Assembly: GCF_938045345.1 (NCBI RefSeq)
Contig: NZ_CALIMS010000006.1
Coordinates: forward strand, 1 to 64,000
Length of the DNA: 64,000 nucleotides
Direction: 5' to 3'
DNA from: an uncultured Campylobacter sp.
GTDB taxonomy: Bacteria > Campylobacterota > Campylobacteria > Campylobacterales > Campylobacteraceae
Within the stretch, counting starts at the first letter, position 1; the number at the start of each line of letters is the position of its first letter. The notes under the pieces were generated by a model. The model was not told the origin of the DNA. It was given only the letters and a program-made list of their open reading frames with translations, and made no database searches. Of the stretch, positions 34,008-42,864 are shown in pieces. The position numbers were made by a program, and so were the translations under genes.

Positions 34008-37000
34008 CTACCTCTCTACGCCGAGATTTAGCGGGATGAAGCTGTTTTGTTTGAGCTCGGCTTCGCTTGGTTTTTTGATCTCTATGCGAGAGGCGCTTAC
34101 GCCGCGCTGCACGAGTGCCGCTTGCACGGCAGTCGCCCTGGCAAGGGCTAACTCATCAAGACGCGAACGGGTAAATTTCTGCGCCCCTATCAGCTCCTCC
34201 ATCGCCTCATCGCCGCTAGCTTTGATGCCGTATTTGACCTTAAGCGCCGCTATGGCTTCATCCGTGGAGAGACCTTGTTTATTAGACATCAGCGTGAGGG
34301 TATTTTGCAGCGAGCGCCTTTTAAACTCGTGAGTATCGAGCTTTTCGTTATACGCAGAGTTTAGAATGATCTTGAGTTCAGGCTTGGCTTTTGCGACCTT
34401 GGCCAAATCATCGATTTTAGAGTTTTCGCTTATTAAAATTTCACTACTTGCCGCCTCAAAATCGATACTTTCGAGCTTTTTCGTATCTACGCCCGCGATC
34501 TTTCCCATAAATCTAAACGGGCTTAACACGATGTCGGAGAGTAGCTTTTTGACCGCGCCCCAAACCAGCGCGCCGTAGCTAAATTTCGGATCGCTCAGCG
34601 TGCCGCTTAGAGGCAGGCTAATATCGATCTGATCGTCGCTGTCCTTTAGGATCGATACGACTAGACCGATCGGAAGACTCAGCGCATCCTTGCTCGCTAC
34701 CTCTTTGCCGAGCTCGAAGCGGTCTAAATTTAGATCGTTGCTTGCGTTTAGCTTGCCATCGTCGATTTTGTAGGCAAGTTTTAAATTTAACTTGCCACCC
34801 GCGATTTCATTGCCGATATACTTGGCGGTATAGGGCGATGCGGGCACAAGCGGAATCTCCTTTAAAACGACGTTTATATCGCTTTTTCGTTTAAAATCCA
34901 GCGGATAGGCGCGCACCGTGATGCTCGCTAGCCCGCTTCCGCTTACGAGCGAGCTAAGCTTGATATCCGCCGCTCGCTTCGGGCTGATCTCGCTGATGCT
35001 TGCTTTCATATCGCTGATGCGCAGTTTAAAGGGTGTTGCTAGACTCTCATCAGTGAAATTTAAACTTCCGCCGCTAAGCGAGATGTTTTTTACGCTCCAC
35101 GCAAAGTTTGCCCCGTTTTTTGCGGATCTATTAGGCGCAGCTTGGGCGGGCTTTGCGGTCTGTTTTGCCTGCGCGGCGGGCTTTATCAGCGAGAGCAAAT
35201 TTAAACGCCTGTCTTTATTTAGCGAGATATTTGCCGCGGGCGAGCCAAGAGTGATCTTATTTAGCGTGAGAGAGTTTGGGCTCAGCGCGATTTGCGCGAC
35301 ATTTAGCGATGCAAGGGAGAAAATTTTATCCCTGCCCGAGCTTAGCGCCAAGCCCTTGCCTGAAAGCTTTGCTTCGAGCGAGAATGCGTTTGAAAGCTTC
35401 AGCTGCCCTTGCGTAGCGAGCTCGCCGGCGATGGAGCCTGCGATAAATTCCGCGGCGTATTTGTTAAAGACGCCCAAGTTCGGTGCATTTAGGCTGAAGC
35501 TCACGCCCGCGTTAAGCGGCGCGATGCTAGCCTTGCCGTCCGCGTTAGCGGTGATTTCGCCCGCGATAAGGCTTGCTTTGATACCGAAGGGCTCGGCGAA
35601 ATTCGAGCTTAGCCCGCTTAGCGTGGCGCTGAAATCCTTGATCTCGTGCACGTTGTTTTTAACTATAAAGCTCTCGCTGATCTTGGCCTTTGCGCCCGTT
35701 ACGGAGGCCTCGCTGATCTTAAATTTTAAAGCGGGGCTTTTGGCGGGCTTTTTAGAATCCGAATTTGCGCTGCTTGCCGTAGAATTTGCATCCGCTTGGC
35801 TTACTGCGTTAGAGTTCGCCGTTTTTTTGGGGCTTGCAGGATTTTTAGAGATCGCGCTTAAGATCGCCAGATCGTTTATGCTTTTCGCGCCATTGGCGCC
35901 CACTTCCGAGTTAAAAAACGGCGCGTTTAGCAAAATTTTATCCACGCCGAGATTTAGATCCGCGATGTTAAATTTCACTCCCTGCACGCCGAAGCTTTCA
36001 AATCCGCTAAAAATTCCGTTTTTATTTACGATTTTGGAGTTTGAAATTTTAGCAAACTTCAGACTTGCGCCGTTTTGCATGCCCTCTTTGTCGTAGCTAA
36101 ATCCGCCCAGCTCGGTTGCGGCGACCGAAATTTTATCGCTGCGCGCTAACATAATCTGCGTGTCAGCGATATTAAAGGCGCCAAAGCCCGTATGAAGGGC
36201 TGTGTCGTTACCTTCGGCGTTAAATTTCAAGAAATTTTCCGTGATTTTAGTGTCGTTTGAAACGACTGAAATTAGCGGGTTTGCAAAGCTTGAGCGGTTT
36301 AGATCTACGCTTTTTACGGCGGAGTTTAGCCGCAAGTTCGCGCCCGTTTTATTAAAATCCAGCGCAAAATCCGCGACCCGCGCCCCTTCAAAGCCCGTGG
36401 AAATTTTGGTTTCGTTCATATCGTATTTTGCATCCGAAAGCAGCACCTGCGGGATCGCTACTGCGCCTGAAATTTCATCCGAAACGTCCGTATTTAGGCT
36501 GAAGCTCGGGATTTTTAGCGAGCCAAGAGAAATCAGGCTTTGATCTTGCAAAATTTCTAAGCTCTCAAGCTCGAGCTTTGAGTTTTCAAGCGTAAATTTT
36601 ATATTTTTATCAAGGCTCAATCGGTAATTCAGCGTGGCGGAAAGAAAGCCGTTTTTAAGCCGCACGCCGCTAGGATCGAGATACGATAGCCAAAACGGAT
36701 CGATTTTCAGCCGTTTAAGATCTATTTTGCCGTGCAAGCGCAGAGGCGCCAGATCGATGGCTCCATCGAAGCTCAGCGAGTCGTATGTACGCGAAACGGC
36801 GCTTAGATCATGCTCGCCGATCGTTTCGTCCTTTAAGTTTAGCCCGTTGATCTCATAATTTAGCTCGGTCGAGATGAGTGAAAACGGCCTTTTTAAGGAG
36901 TTATCGACGTATCCTAGAGAGCCGCGCTCGATCTTAAAATTATTCAGCGTGACGTTGAAGCTCGAGTTTTCATCCTTGCTTTCGCTCTTTTGCTCCGAAA

Positions 37001-37370
37001 GTAGCGGCTCGAAATTGAAGGTGCCGTTTTGCTCGCGCTCGACGTGAAATTTAGGGGATTTAAGATGCAAAATTTCTACTGCGAGAGTCTTTTTAAAAAG
37101 CTTTGAAAAACCGATTTTTAAATTTATCTCATCGGCGCTAAATAGCGGCTTAAAGGTGCTAAGCTCGGGGCGCGTGATATTTAGCTCGTAGGTAAAGGGG
37201 TTAAATTTGGCATCCTGCACGCTAAAGCTTGCTCTGCCCTCTAAAATTTTAGGCAGCGCCTTTTCGATAAAAAGTGGCACGCCGAAAAAGCCCGCGAGCA
37301 CGTAAAATAGCGCAAATCCGCCCAAGCCGCAAGCAAACTTACGTTGGTGTTTTATAAAAAAATTTTTCAT
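34008..37370 (-). CDS. DUF748 / AsmA-like envelope protein
   Basis: A 1,120-residue protein of the DUF748 family, related to the AsmA/TamB bridge-like lipid-transport proteins. An N-terminal signal anchor follows KNFFIKHQRKF (ACGLGGFALFYVLAGFFGVPL). The body alternates short beta segments typical of a long beta-groove, with low-complexity Ser/Asn/Ala/Lys linkers around residues 520-560 and 760-790. The C-terminal third carries LVVSILKDSDDQIDISLPLSG, the most conserved DUF748 block, and a tail of helical character. I take the ATG at 37370 rather than upstream starts because AGCGGAAAA lies before it and the anchor begins there. Function in lipid movement between membranes is inference from the superfamily. 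Confidence 0.82.
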   Translation of the reverse strand: MKNFFIKHQRKFACGLGGFALFYVLAGFFGVPLFIEKALPKILEGRASFSVQDAKFNPFTYELNITRPELSTFKPLFSADEINLKIGFSKLFKKTLAVEILHLKSPKFHVEREQNGTFNFEPLLSEQKSESKDENSSFNVTLNNFKIERGSLGYVDNSLKRPFSLISTELNYEINGLNLKDETIGEHDLSAVSRTYDSLSFDGAIDLAPLRLHGKIDLKRLKIDPFWLSYLDPSGVRLKNGFLSATLNYRLSLDKNIKFTLENSKLELESLEILQDQSLISLGSLKIPSFSLNTDVSDEISGAVAIPQVLLSDAKYDMNETKISTGFEGARVADFALDFNKTGANLRLNSAVKSVDLNRSSFANPLISVVSNDTKITENFLKFNAEGNDTALHTGFGAFNIADTQIMLARSDKISVAATELGGFSYDKEGMQNGASLKFAKISNSKIVNKNGIFSGFESFGVQGVKFNIADLNLGVDKILLNAPFFNSEVGANGAKSINDLAILSAISKNPASPKKTANSNAVSQADANSTASSANSDSKKPAKSPALKFKISEASVTGAKAKISESFIVKNNVHEIKDFSATLSGLSSNFAEPFGIKASLIAGEITANADGKASIAPLNAGVSFSLNAPNLGVFNKYAAEFIAGSIAGELATQGQLKLSNAFSLEAKLSGKGLALSSGRDKIFSLASLNVAQIALSPNSLTLNKITLGSPAANISLNKDRRLNLLSLIKPAAQAKQTAKPAQAAPNRSAKNGANFAWSVKNISLSGGSLNFTDESLATPFKLRISDMKASISEISPKRAADIKLSSLVSGSGLASITVRAYPLDFKRKSDINVVLKEIPLVPASPYTAKYIGNEIAGGKLNLKLAYKIDDGKLNASNDLNLDRFELGKEVASKDALSLPIGLVVSILKDSDDQIDISLPLSGTLSDPKFSYGALVWGAVKKLLSDIVLSPFRFMGKIAGVDTKKLESIDFEAASSEILISENSKIDDLAKVAKAKPELKIILNSAYNEKLDTHEFKRRSLQNTLTLMSNKQGLSTDEAIAALKVKYGIKASGDEAMEELIGAQKFTRSRLDELALARATAVQAALVQRGVSASRIEIKKPSEAELKQNSFIPLNLGVER

Positions 37371-37435
37371 TTTTCCGCTCATTAATTTTGATAGCGTAAA
37401 ATTATATCCAAAAATTTCGTGCAAAGGGTTAAAAT

Positions 37436-38569
37436 TTGCTGGTTCACATCTGCTGCTCGGTCGATTGCGATTATTTTTTGCGCCGCTTAAAAGAGCTCAC
37501 GCAAGAGCCGCTAATAGGCTATTTTTACGATCCAAACATCCACCCTTGCGGCGAATACCTTCTTAGAATGCACGACGCAAAGCGGGTTTGCGAGAATTTA
37601 GGGATTAAATTTATCCCGGGCGAGTATGACTTTCAGAGCTGGCTAGACGGTGCGCGCGGGCTTGAAAACGAGCCCGAAAAAGGCGCGCGCTGCGAGTTTT
37701 GCTTTGATTTTCGCATGCAAAAAACGGCCGAGCTCGCGCTAAGCTTGGGCGAGCGTAAAATCACCACGACTCTTTTAATGAGTCCCAAAAAATCGCACTC
37801 TCAGCTCTGTGCCTCGTTGCAACGTATCTGCGAGCGCTGCGGACTGGAGTTTATCGCGCCCGATTTTCGCAAAAACGGCGGCACGAACGAGCAGTTTGCG
37901 CTTGCGAAAAAAGACGCGCTCTATCATCAAAACTACTGTGGCTGCATCTATGCGCTCGCGGCACAGCGGAATGATCAGCGAAAGGCTGAGCGGAATTCGA
38001 GCGGAATTTTGACGGCGGATTTGAGGCTAAATTTAGCCCAAGGCGCCGAAATTTACGAGCTAATGTCGCCGATCGATAGGCAAATCTTGCCCGCTTCGGT
38101 AGAGGAGAAGCTGAAATTTTACAAAAAGCTTTGCTCGCTTGAAAGAAAAGGGGTTAAATTTAGCGTGCTGCGCGATCGATTTTTAAACTACCGCCTGCTC
38201 CGTGCATGGATTAAATTTGACGGGCGCGCAGTGCCTTCGTTTGTGCTATTTGGCTCGCATTTTACGCGCGAAAACGTGAGCTTTGGCATAGAGCGCGAGT
38301 GCGAAATTTTTTGCAGCGACAAGGGCGAGATTAAAATTTTAAACCTGGCGAAATTTAACGAAATTTCAAGATCAAATTTCAAAAGCGTATCTGAGATGCT
38401 AAAAAATCCGCCGAGTCTCGCGCGCCAAAATAAAACTCGCGTCGCCCTGTGCGCTGCGGGCTCGCTCTCGCCGATCATCGTCACGGACGAGATAAGAGCC
38501 GCCAAAGTTCAAATTTACGGGCTCTCGCGCATATTTTTAGACGTTAGGGAAATTTTAGTAAGAATTTGA
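37436..38569 (+). CDS. queH: Epoxyqueuosine reductase QueH with C-terminal extension
   Basis: QueH performs the last step of queuosine tRNA modification and replaces the unrelated QueG. The 377-residue product has the QueH iron-sulphur/metal cysteines in VHICCSVDCDYF, FYDPNIHPCGEYLLR, GARCEFCFDFRM and YCGCIYAL, all within the first 185 residues. The remaining about 190 residues have no known catalytic motif (SPIDRQILPASVEEKLKFY ... LDVREILVRI) and appear to be an extension found in this group. The TTG start at 37436 follows AAAGGG. It is divergent from the DUF748 gene with 65 bases between start codons. Confidence 0.87.
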   Translation: MLVHICCSVDCDYFLRRLKELTQEPLIGYFYDPNIHPCGEYLLRMHDAKRVCENLGIKFIPGEYDFQSWLDGARGLENEPEKGARCEFCFDFRMQKTAELALSLGERKITTTLLMSPKKSHSQLCASLQRICERCGLEFIAPDFRKNGGTNEQFALAKKDALYHQNYCGCIYALAAQRNDQRKAERNSSGILTADLRLNLAQGAEIYELMSPIDRQILPASVEEKLKFYKKLCSLERKGVKFSVLRDRFLNYRLLRAWIKFDGRAVPSFVLFGSHFTRENVSFGIERECEIFCSDKGEIKILNLAKFNEISRSNFKSVSEMLKNPPSLARQNKTRVALCAAGSLSPIIVTDEIRAAKVQIYGLSRIFLDVREILVRI

Positions 38570-38602
38570 TAAGATTCTAAAATTTCTAAAAAAGGCAGAT
38601 CA

Positions 38603-39052
38603 ATGATAGATATAAACGAAATCCTCTCCATCCTACCTCATCGTTTTCCGTTTTTGTTGATAGATCGCGTCGAAGAGCTCAGCATAGGCGAAAGTATCAA
38701 AGCCTATAAAAACGTAACCTATAACGAGCAGATCTTTCAGGGTCACTTCCCAGGCCACCCGATCTATCCGGGCGTAATGATAATCGAGGGCTTGGCGCAG
38801 GCGGGCGGCGTGCTGGCGTTTAAGAGCATGGAGAAAGAGGGCGTCGATCTAAGCGATAAAGTCGTGTATTTTATGAGTATCGACAACGCTAAATTTAGAA
38901 GTCCCGTCCGCCCCGGCGATAAGCTTGAGTATCGCATCAGCGTAATCAAACATCGCGGACGCATCTGGGTGCTAAAGGGCGAAGCCTACATCAACGACGG
39001 CGCCACACTGGCCGCGCAGGCTGAACTTCAAGCAATGATAATGGATAAATGA
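38603..39052 (+). CDS. fabZ: 3-hydroxyacyl-ACP dehydratase FabZ
   Basis: FabZ dehydrates 3-hydroxyacyl-ACP in fatty-acid elongation. The 149-residue hot-dog-fold protein has ILPHRFPFLLIDRV, GHFPGHPIYPGVMIIEGLAQAGG with the catalytic His and Glu, and KFRSPVRPGDKLEY. It overlaps lpxA, which uses the same type of acyl-ACP pool, so the pair balances membrane lipid and lipid A production. The order fabZ-lpxA-clpX-mreB-mreC is, to my knowledge, the same in C. jejuni. Confidence 0.96.
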   Translation: MIDINEILSILPHRFPFLLIDRVEELSIGESIKAYKNVTYNEQIFQGHFPGHPIYPGVMIIEGLAQAGGVLAFKSMEKEGVDLSDKVVYFMSIDNAKFRSPVRPGDKLEYRISVIKHRGRIWVLKGEAYINDGATLAAQAELQAMIMDK

Positions 39053-39840
39053 TGGCTAAAGTTCACCACACGGCGATCATCGAGGACGGCGCGCAGATCG
39101 GAGCCGAGGTTGTGATCGAGCCGTATGCTTTTATAAGCGCACAGGCTAAAATCGGCGACGGCTGCACGATCAAGCAGGGCGCGCGCATCATCGGCGATAC
39201 GCAAATCGGCGAGGGCTCTAAAATTTTTTCATACGCGATCGTGGGCGAAATTCCGCAGGATATGAGCTTTGAAGAGGGCGAGCGCACTGGGCTAATCATC
39301 GGTAAAAACGCTACGATTCACGAGTTTTGCACTATCAGCTCGGGCTCGCATAAGGGCGACGGATTTACGCGCATCGGCGATAATCTCTTTATGATGGCGT
39401 ATTGCCACATCGCGCACGATTGCGTGCTGGGCAGCAACATAATCCTAGCCAACAACGCCACGCTCGCAGGTCACGTCGTAATGGGCGATTATGCCGTTAT
39501 TGGCGGACTTACCCCCGTGCATCAATTCGTCCAAATAGGCGAGAGCTGCATGATCGCGGGGGCTAGCGCGCTTAGTCAGGACGTAGTGCCGTTTTGCCTA
39601 GCCGAGGGAAATCGCGCCTATATTCGCGGGCTAAATTTAACGGGCATCCGCCGCCGCTTCGATAAAGAGACGGTCGAGACGATAAATCGGGCGTATAAAT
39701 TTTTATTTAACCAAGGCGCGGGCTTAAAGGAGCAGGCGCAGATCCTTTTAGCCGAAACGAGCGATCAAAACGTGCGCAAGATGTGCGAGTTTATAATCAA
39801 CACAAAACGCGGGATTCCGCTAGATAAAGGTAAAATTTAA
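39049..39840 (+). CDS. lpxA: UDP-N-acetylglucosamine acyltransferase
   Basis: LpxA starts lipid A synthesis by acylating UDP-GlcNAc. The 263-residue protein has the left-handed beta-helix of hexapeptide repeats (for example IEDGAQIGAEVVIEPYAFIS, GDGCTIKQGARIIGDTQIGE) and the catalytic His region FMMAYCHIAHDCVLGSNIILANNATL. It ends with the C-terminal helical tail after GLNLTGIRRR. It can start at ATG 39049 or 39052; both overlap the fabZ stop. Its TAA overlaps the clpX ATG. Confidence 0.96.
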   Translation: MMAKVHHTAIIEDGAQIGAEVVIEPYAFISAQAKIGDGCTIKQGARIIGDTQIGEGSKIFSYAIVGEIPQDMSFEEGERTGLIIGKNATIHEFCTISSGSHKGDGFTRIGDNLFMMAYCHIAHDCVLGSNIILANNATLAGHVVMGDYAVIGGLTPVHQFVQIGESCMIAGASALSQDVVPFCLAEGNRAYIRGLNLTGIRRRFDKETVETINRAYKFLFNQGAGLKEQAQILLAETSDQNVRKMCEFIINTKRGIPLDKGKI

Positions 39841-41078
39841 TGGCAAATAAGTGCAGTTTTTGCGGTGAGACGGGCGCAGACGGGCGTCGTATCTATCCTA
39901 ACGACGACGGTACGGCGGCTATCTGCAGCTATTGTATCGATATGGCGTACGCCGCCATCCACGGCAGCGAAGGCCAAAACGAGGCGATACAAAATCAAAA
40001 TAAAGAGATCGATTTCGAGGCTATCAAGCCAAAGGCGCTGATGGAAGTGCTAAATCGCTACGTCATCGGTCAGGAGCGTGCTAAGAAAATTTTTAGCGTC
40101 GGTGTTTATAACCACTATAAAAGAATTTTCAGACAGACCGACGCGAAGGGCGACGATACCGAAATTTCAAAATCAAATATCTTGCTTATCGGACCTACCG
40201 GCAGCGGCAAGACGCTTATGGCGCAGACCTTGGCGAAATTTTTAGACGTTCCGATCGCCATTAGCGACGCTACGAGCCTAACGGAAGCGGGCTACGTCGG
40301 CGAGGACGTAGAAAATATCCTCACCCGCCTTTTGCAGGCTGCGGACGGCGATGTAGAAAAGGCACAGCGCGGTATCGTTTTCGTAGATGAGATCGATAAG
40401 ATCGCGCGAATGAGCGAAAATCGCAGCATCACGCGCGACGTAAGCGGCGAGGGGGTGCAGCAAGCGCTGCTTAAGATCATCGAAGGAAGCGTCGTAAATA
40501 TCCCGCCGAAGGGCGGCCGCAAGCATCCAAATCAGGACTTCATACAGATCGATACTACTAATATCCTATTCGTCTGCGGCGGCGCGTTCGACGGGCTAAA
40601 CGAGATCATCAACCGCCGCATCGGGCAGAACGTGCTCGGGTTTAACCAAACAAAGCGCAGCAAGAAAGAGAGCCTAAATTTACTAAATATGGTCGAGGCC
40701 GACGATCTCGTGCATTACGGCATAATCCCTGAGTTAATCGGGCGATTGCACGTAGTGGCTACGCTAAATGAGATCGACGAAAAGGCGATGGTTAGAATTT
40801 TAACCGAGCCGAAAAACGCGATCTTAAAGCAATATCAAAAGCTCTTTGCGATAGATGGCGCAAATTTAAAATTTGACGACGACGCGCTAAGGGAGGTCGC
40901 GAGCCTTGCAATCAAGCGCAAAACCGGTGCGCGCGGACTTCGCAGCATAATCGAGGAGATCATGGTCGATATAATGTTTGATCTGCCTGAGCTTAAGGGC
41001 TATGACGTCATCATCTCCAAAGAGGTCGTAGATGGCGTTTCTAAGCCTATACTTGTAAAACAAAATTTAACTGCATAA
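39840..41078 (+). CDS. clpX: ClpX ATPase subunit of ClpXP protease
   Basis: ClpX unfolds proteins and feeds them to ClpP. The 412-residue protein has the N-terminal zinc domain (CSFCGETGADGRRIY ... ICSYCIDMAY), Walker A LIGPTGSGKTLMAQTLA, Walker B IVFVDEIDKIAR, the pore loop region and a sensor-2 GARGLRSIIEEIM. The IGF-type ClpP-binding loop appears as NVLGF. It overlaps lpxA by one base. Confidence 0.97.
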   Translation: MANKCSFCGETGADGRRIYPNDDGTAAICSYCIDMAYAAIHGSEGQNEAIQNQNKEIDFEAIKPKALMEVLNRYVIGQERAKKIFSVGVYNHYKRIFRQTDAKGDDTEISKSNILLIGPTGSGKTLMAQTLAKFLDVPIAISDATSLTEAGYVGEDVENILTRLLQAADGDVEKAQRGIVFVDEIDKIARMSENRSITRDVSGEGVQQALLKIIEGSVVNIPPKGGRKHPNQDFIQIDTTNILFVCGGAFDGLNEIINRRIGQNVLGFNQTKRSKKESLNLLNMVEADDLVHYGIIPELIGRLHVVATLNEIDEKAMVRILTEPKNAILKQYQKLFAIDGANLKFDDDALREVASLAIKRKTGARGLRSIIEEIMVDIMFDLPELKGYDVIISKEVVDGVSKPILVKQNLTA

Positions 41079-41087
41079 AGGGGATAA

Positions 41088-42122
41088 ATGTTACTTGATT
41101 CGATTCTAGGATTATTTTCTAGGGATATGGGCATCGATCTAGGCACGGCAAACACGCTCGTGCTGCTAAAAGATAAAGGCATCATCATCAACGAACCGAG
41201 CGTCGTCGCGGTACAAAACGAACGCTACGGCAAGCAAAGGATCATCGCCGTGGGCGCCGAGGCTAAAGAGATGCTAGGACGCACTCCTGGCGATATCGAG
41301 GCGGTGCGCCCGATGAAAGACGGCGTTATCGCGGATTTTGATATGACGGAGAAGATGATTAGGTATTTCATTGAAAAGACCCACAAGCGCCGCTTTTTTG
41401 TAAGTCCGCGCATCATCATCTCGGTTCCTTACGGGCTAACTCAGGTCGAGCGCAAAGCCGTGCGAGAAAGCGCGATGATAGCGGGCGCACGCGAAGTTTA
41501 TCTAATTGAAGAGCCGATGGCTGCGGCGATCGGTGCGGGGCTTCCGGTAAATGAAGCGCGCGGCTCACTGGTCGTAGATATCGGCGGCGGTACCACCGAG
41601 ATCGGCGTCATCTCGCTAGGTGGCATCATCAGCGCCAAATCCGTCCGCGTCGCGGGCGATAAGATCGACGCGAGCATCGTTAATTACGTCAAGGAAAAAT
41701 ATAGCCTGCTTATTTCGGAGCGAGCGGCCGAGGAGATTAAGATCAAGATCGGCACGGCGGTGCAGCAGCAAAAAGATCTTACATACACAGTCAAAGGAAA
41801 AGACCAGATCAGCGGGCTTTTAAGCTCAGTCGATCTTACGAGCGAGGACGTTAGAGAGGCGATCAAAGACTCGATCAGAGAGATTGCAGACGCGCTGAAA
41901 TTTGTGCTAGAAAGCATACAACCCGAAGTCGCCGCCGACATTGTCGAAAACGGCGTCGTACTAACGGGCGGCGGTGCGCTAATTCGCGGATTAGATAAAT
42001 ATCTAAGCGACACCGTAAAGCTTCCGGTTTTCGTCGCGGACGAGCCACTGCTGTGCGTCGCAAACGGCACGGGAAAAGCCTTAGAAGAGATCAAATCGCT
42101 AAAACAAGCGGCAAATGACTAA
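41088..42122 (+). CDS. mreB: Rod-shape protein MreB
   Basis: MreB is the bacterial actin that guides lateral cell-wall growth. The 344-residue protein has GIDLGTANTLVLLKDKGI (phosphate 1), LIEEPMAAAIGAGLPV, VVDIGGGTTEIGVISLGGI (phosphate 2) and VLTGGGALIRGLDKYL (adenosine motif). It follows clpX by nine bases with AAGGGG before the ATG and overlaps mreC by eight bases. Confidence 0.97.
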   Translation: MLLDSILGLFSRDMGIDLGTANTLVLLKDKGIIINEPSVVAVQNERYGKQRIIAVGAEAKEMLGRTPGDIEAVRPMKDGVIADFDMTEKMIRYFIEKTHKRRFFVSPRIIISVPYGLTQVERKAVRESAMIAGAREVYLIEEPMAAAIGAGLPVNEARGSLVVDIGGGTTEIGVISLGGIISAKSVRVAGDKIDASIVNYVKEKYSLLISERAAEEIKIKIGTAVQQQKDLTYTVKGKDQISGLLSSVDLTSEDVREAIKDSIREIADALKFVLESIQPEVAADIVENGVVLTGGGALIRGLDKYLSDTVKLPVFVADEPLLCVANGTGKALEEIKSLKQAAND

Positions 42123-42864
42123 TCTCAAACTCCTCCTCGTCGCGGTTTTGCTGGTAGCCGTTTCGCTAACGTTCGGCTCGTATATCCACGGCAAATTTAT
42201 CGGATTTGCAGGAGGAATTTTAGAGGTTTATTACGGTGTGAGCGATCGGGTAAAAAGCGCTGTGAACGAGCATTTTAACCAGGCAGAGACGATCAAAGCT
42301 CTACGAGAAGAAAACGCCGAGCTGAAAAAATCGGCGATGCTGCTTAGTACGTTCGCGGGCGAGCTAAATAAAATTTTGATCGATAAAAATAGCTCCATTT
42401 ATGAGCCCAAAGTCCAGCTAGTAAAGGCGTTGAGTTACGCGAATCTAAATGACTACAACAAATTCTTCGTAAATTTTGAAAATTTTAACCCAAACAAAAT
42501 TTACGGCCTCATCAGCGAGGGTAAAACCGCAGGGATTTTAGTAAATAAAGACGGGCGCCCGCTTGCAATCTTACAGCGCGACGAAAAGAGCAACTTCTCC
42601 GTTTTCATAGGAGATACTCAAATTCCTGGCGTCGCAGGCGGCGAAAATAACGAGCTCGTAGTTAGATACATCCCACAATGGCTTGATCCTAAGGTAGGCG
42701 ATGAGGTCTTTACGAGCGGGAAAGATGAAATTTTCTTTGCCGGTGTACCAGTAGGAAAGGTTAAAGAAATTCAAAACGGGAAGCTATACAAAAGCGCCGT
42801 CGTAGAGCCCTACGTGAGCTCCGAGATGCCGGCGTTTTTGTATGTCGTTACAAAGGAAAATTGA
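42115..42864 (+). CDS. mreC: Rod-shape protein MreC
   Basis: MreC links MreB to the periplasmic wall synthases. The 249-residue protein has one N-terminal membrane helix (LLLVAVLLVAVSLTFGSYI), a coiled-coil stretch (QAETIKALREENAELKKSAM) and the periplasmic beta-barrel domain (YGLISEGKTAGILVNKDGRP, KVGDEVFTSGKDEIFFAGVPVGKV). It is shorter than the E. coli protein but normal for Campylobacterota. The coding region overlaps both neighbours. Confidence 0.93.
   Translation: MTNLKLLLVAVLLVAVSLTFGSYIHGKFIGFAGGILEVYYGVSDRVKSAVNEHFNQAETIKALREENAELKKSAMLLSTFAGELNKILIDKNSSIYEPKVQLVKALSYANLNDYNKFFVNFENFNPNKIYGLISEGKTAGILVNKDGRPLAILQRDEKSNFSVFIGDTQIPGVAGGENNELVVRYIPQWLDPKVGDEVFTSGKDEIFFAGVPVGKVKEIQNGKLYKSAVVEPYVSSEMPAFLYVVTKEN

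Noticed and set aside
34918..36096. Long open frame of 392 codons on the forward strand
   Set aside because: It is antisense to the DUF748 gene, has no ribosome site, and its hydrophobic repetitive composition results from reading the complement of that gene.
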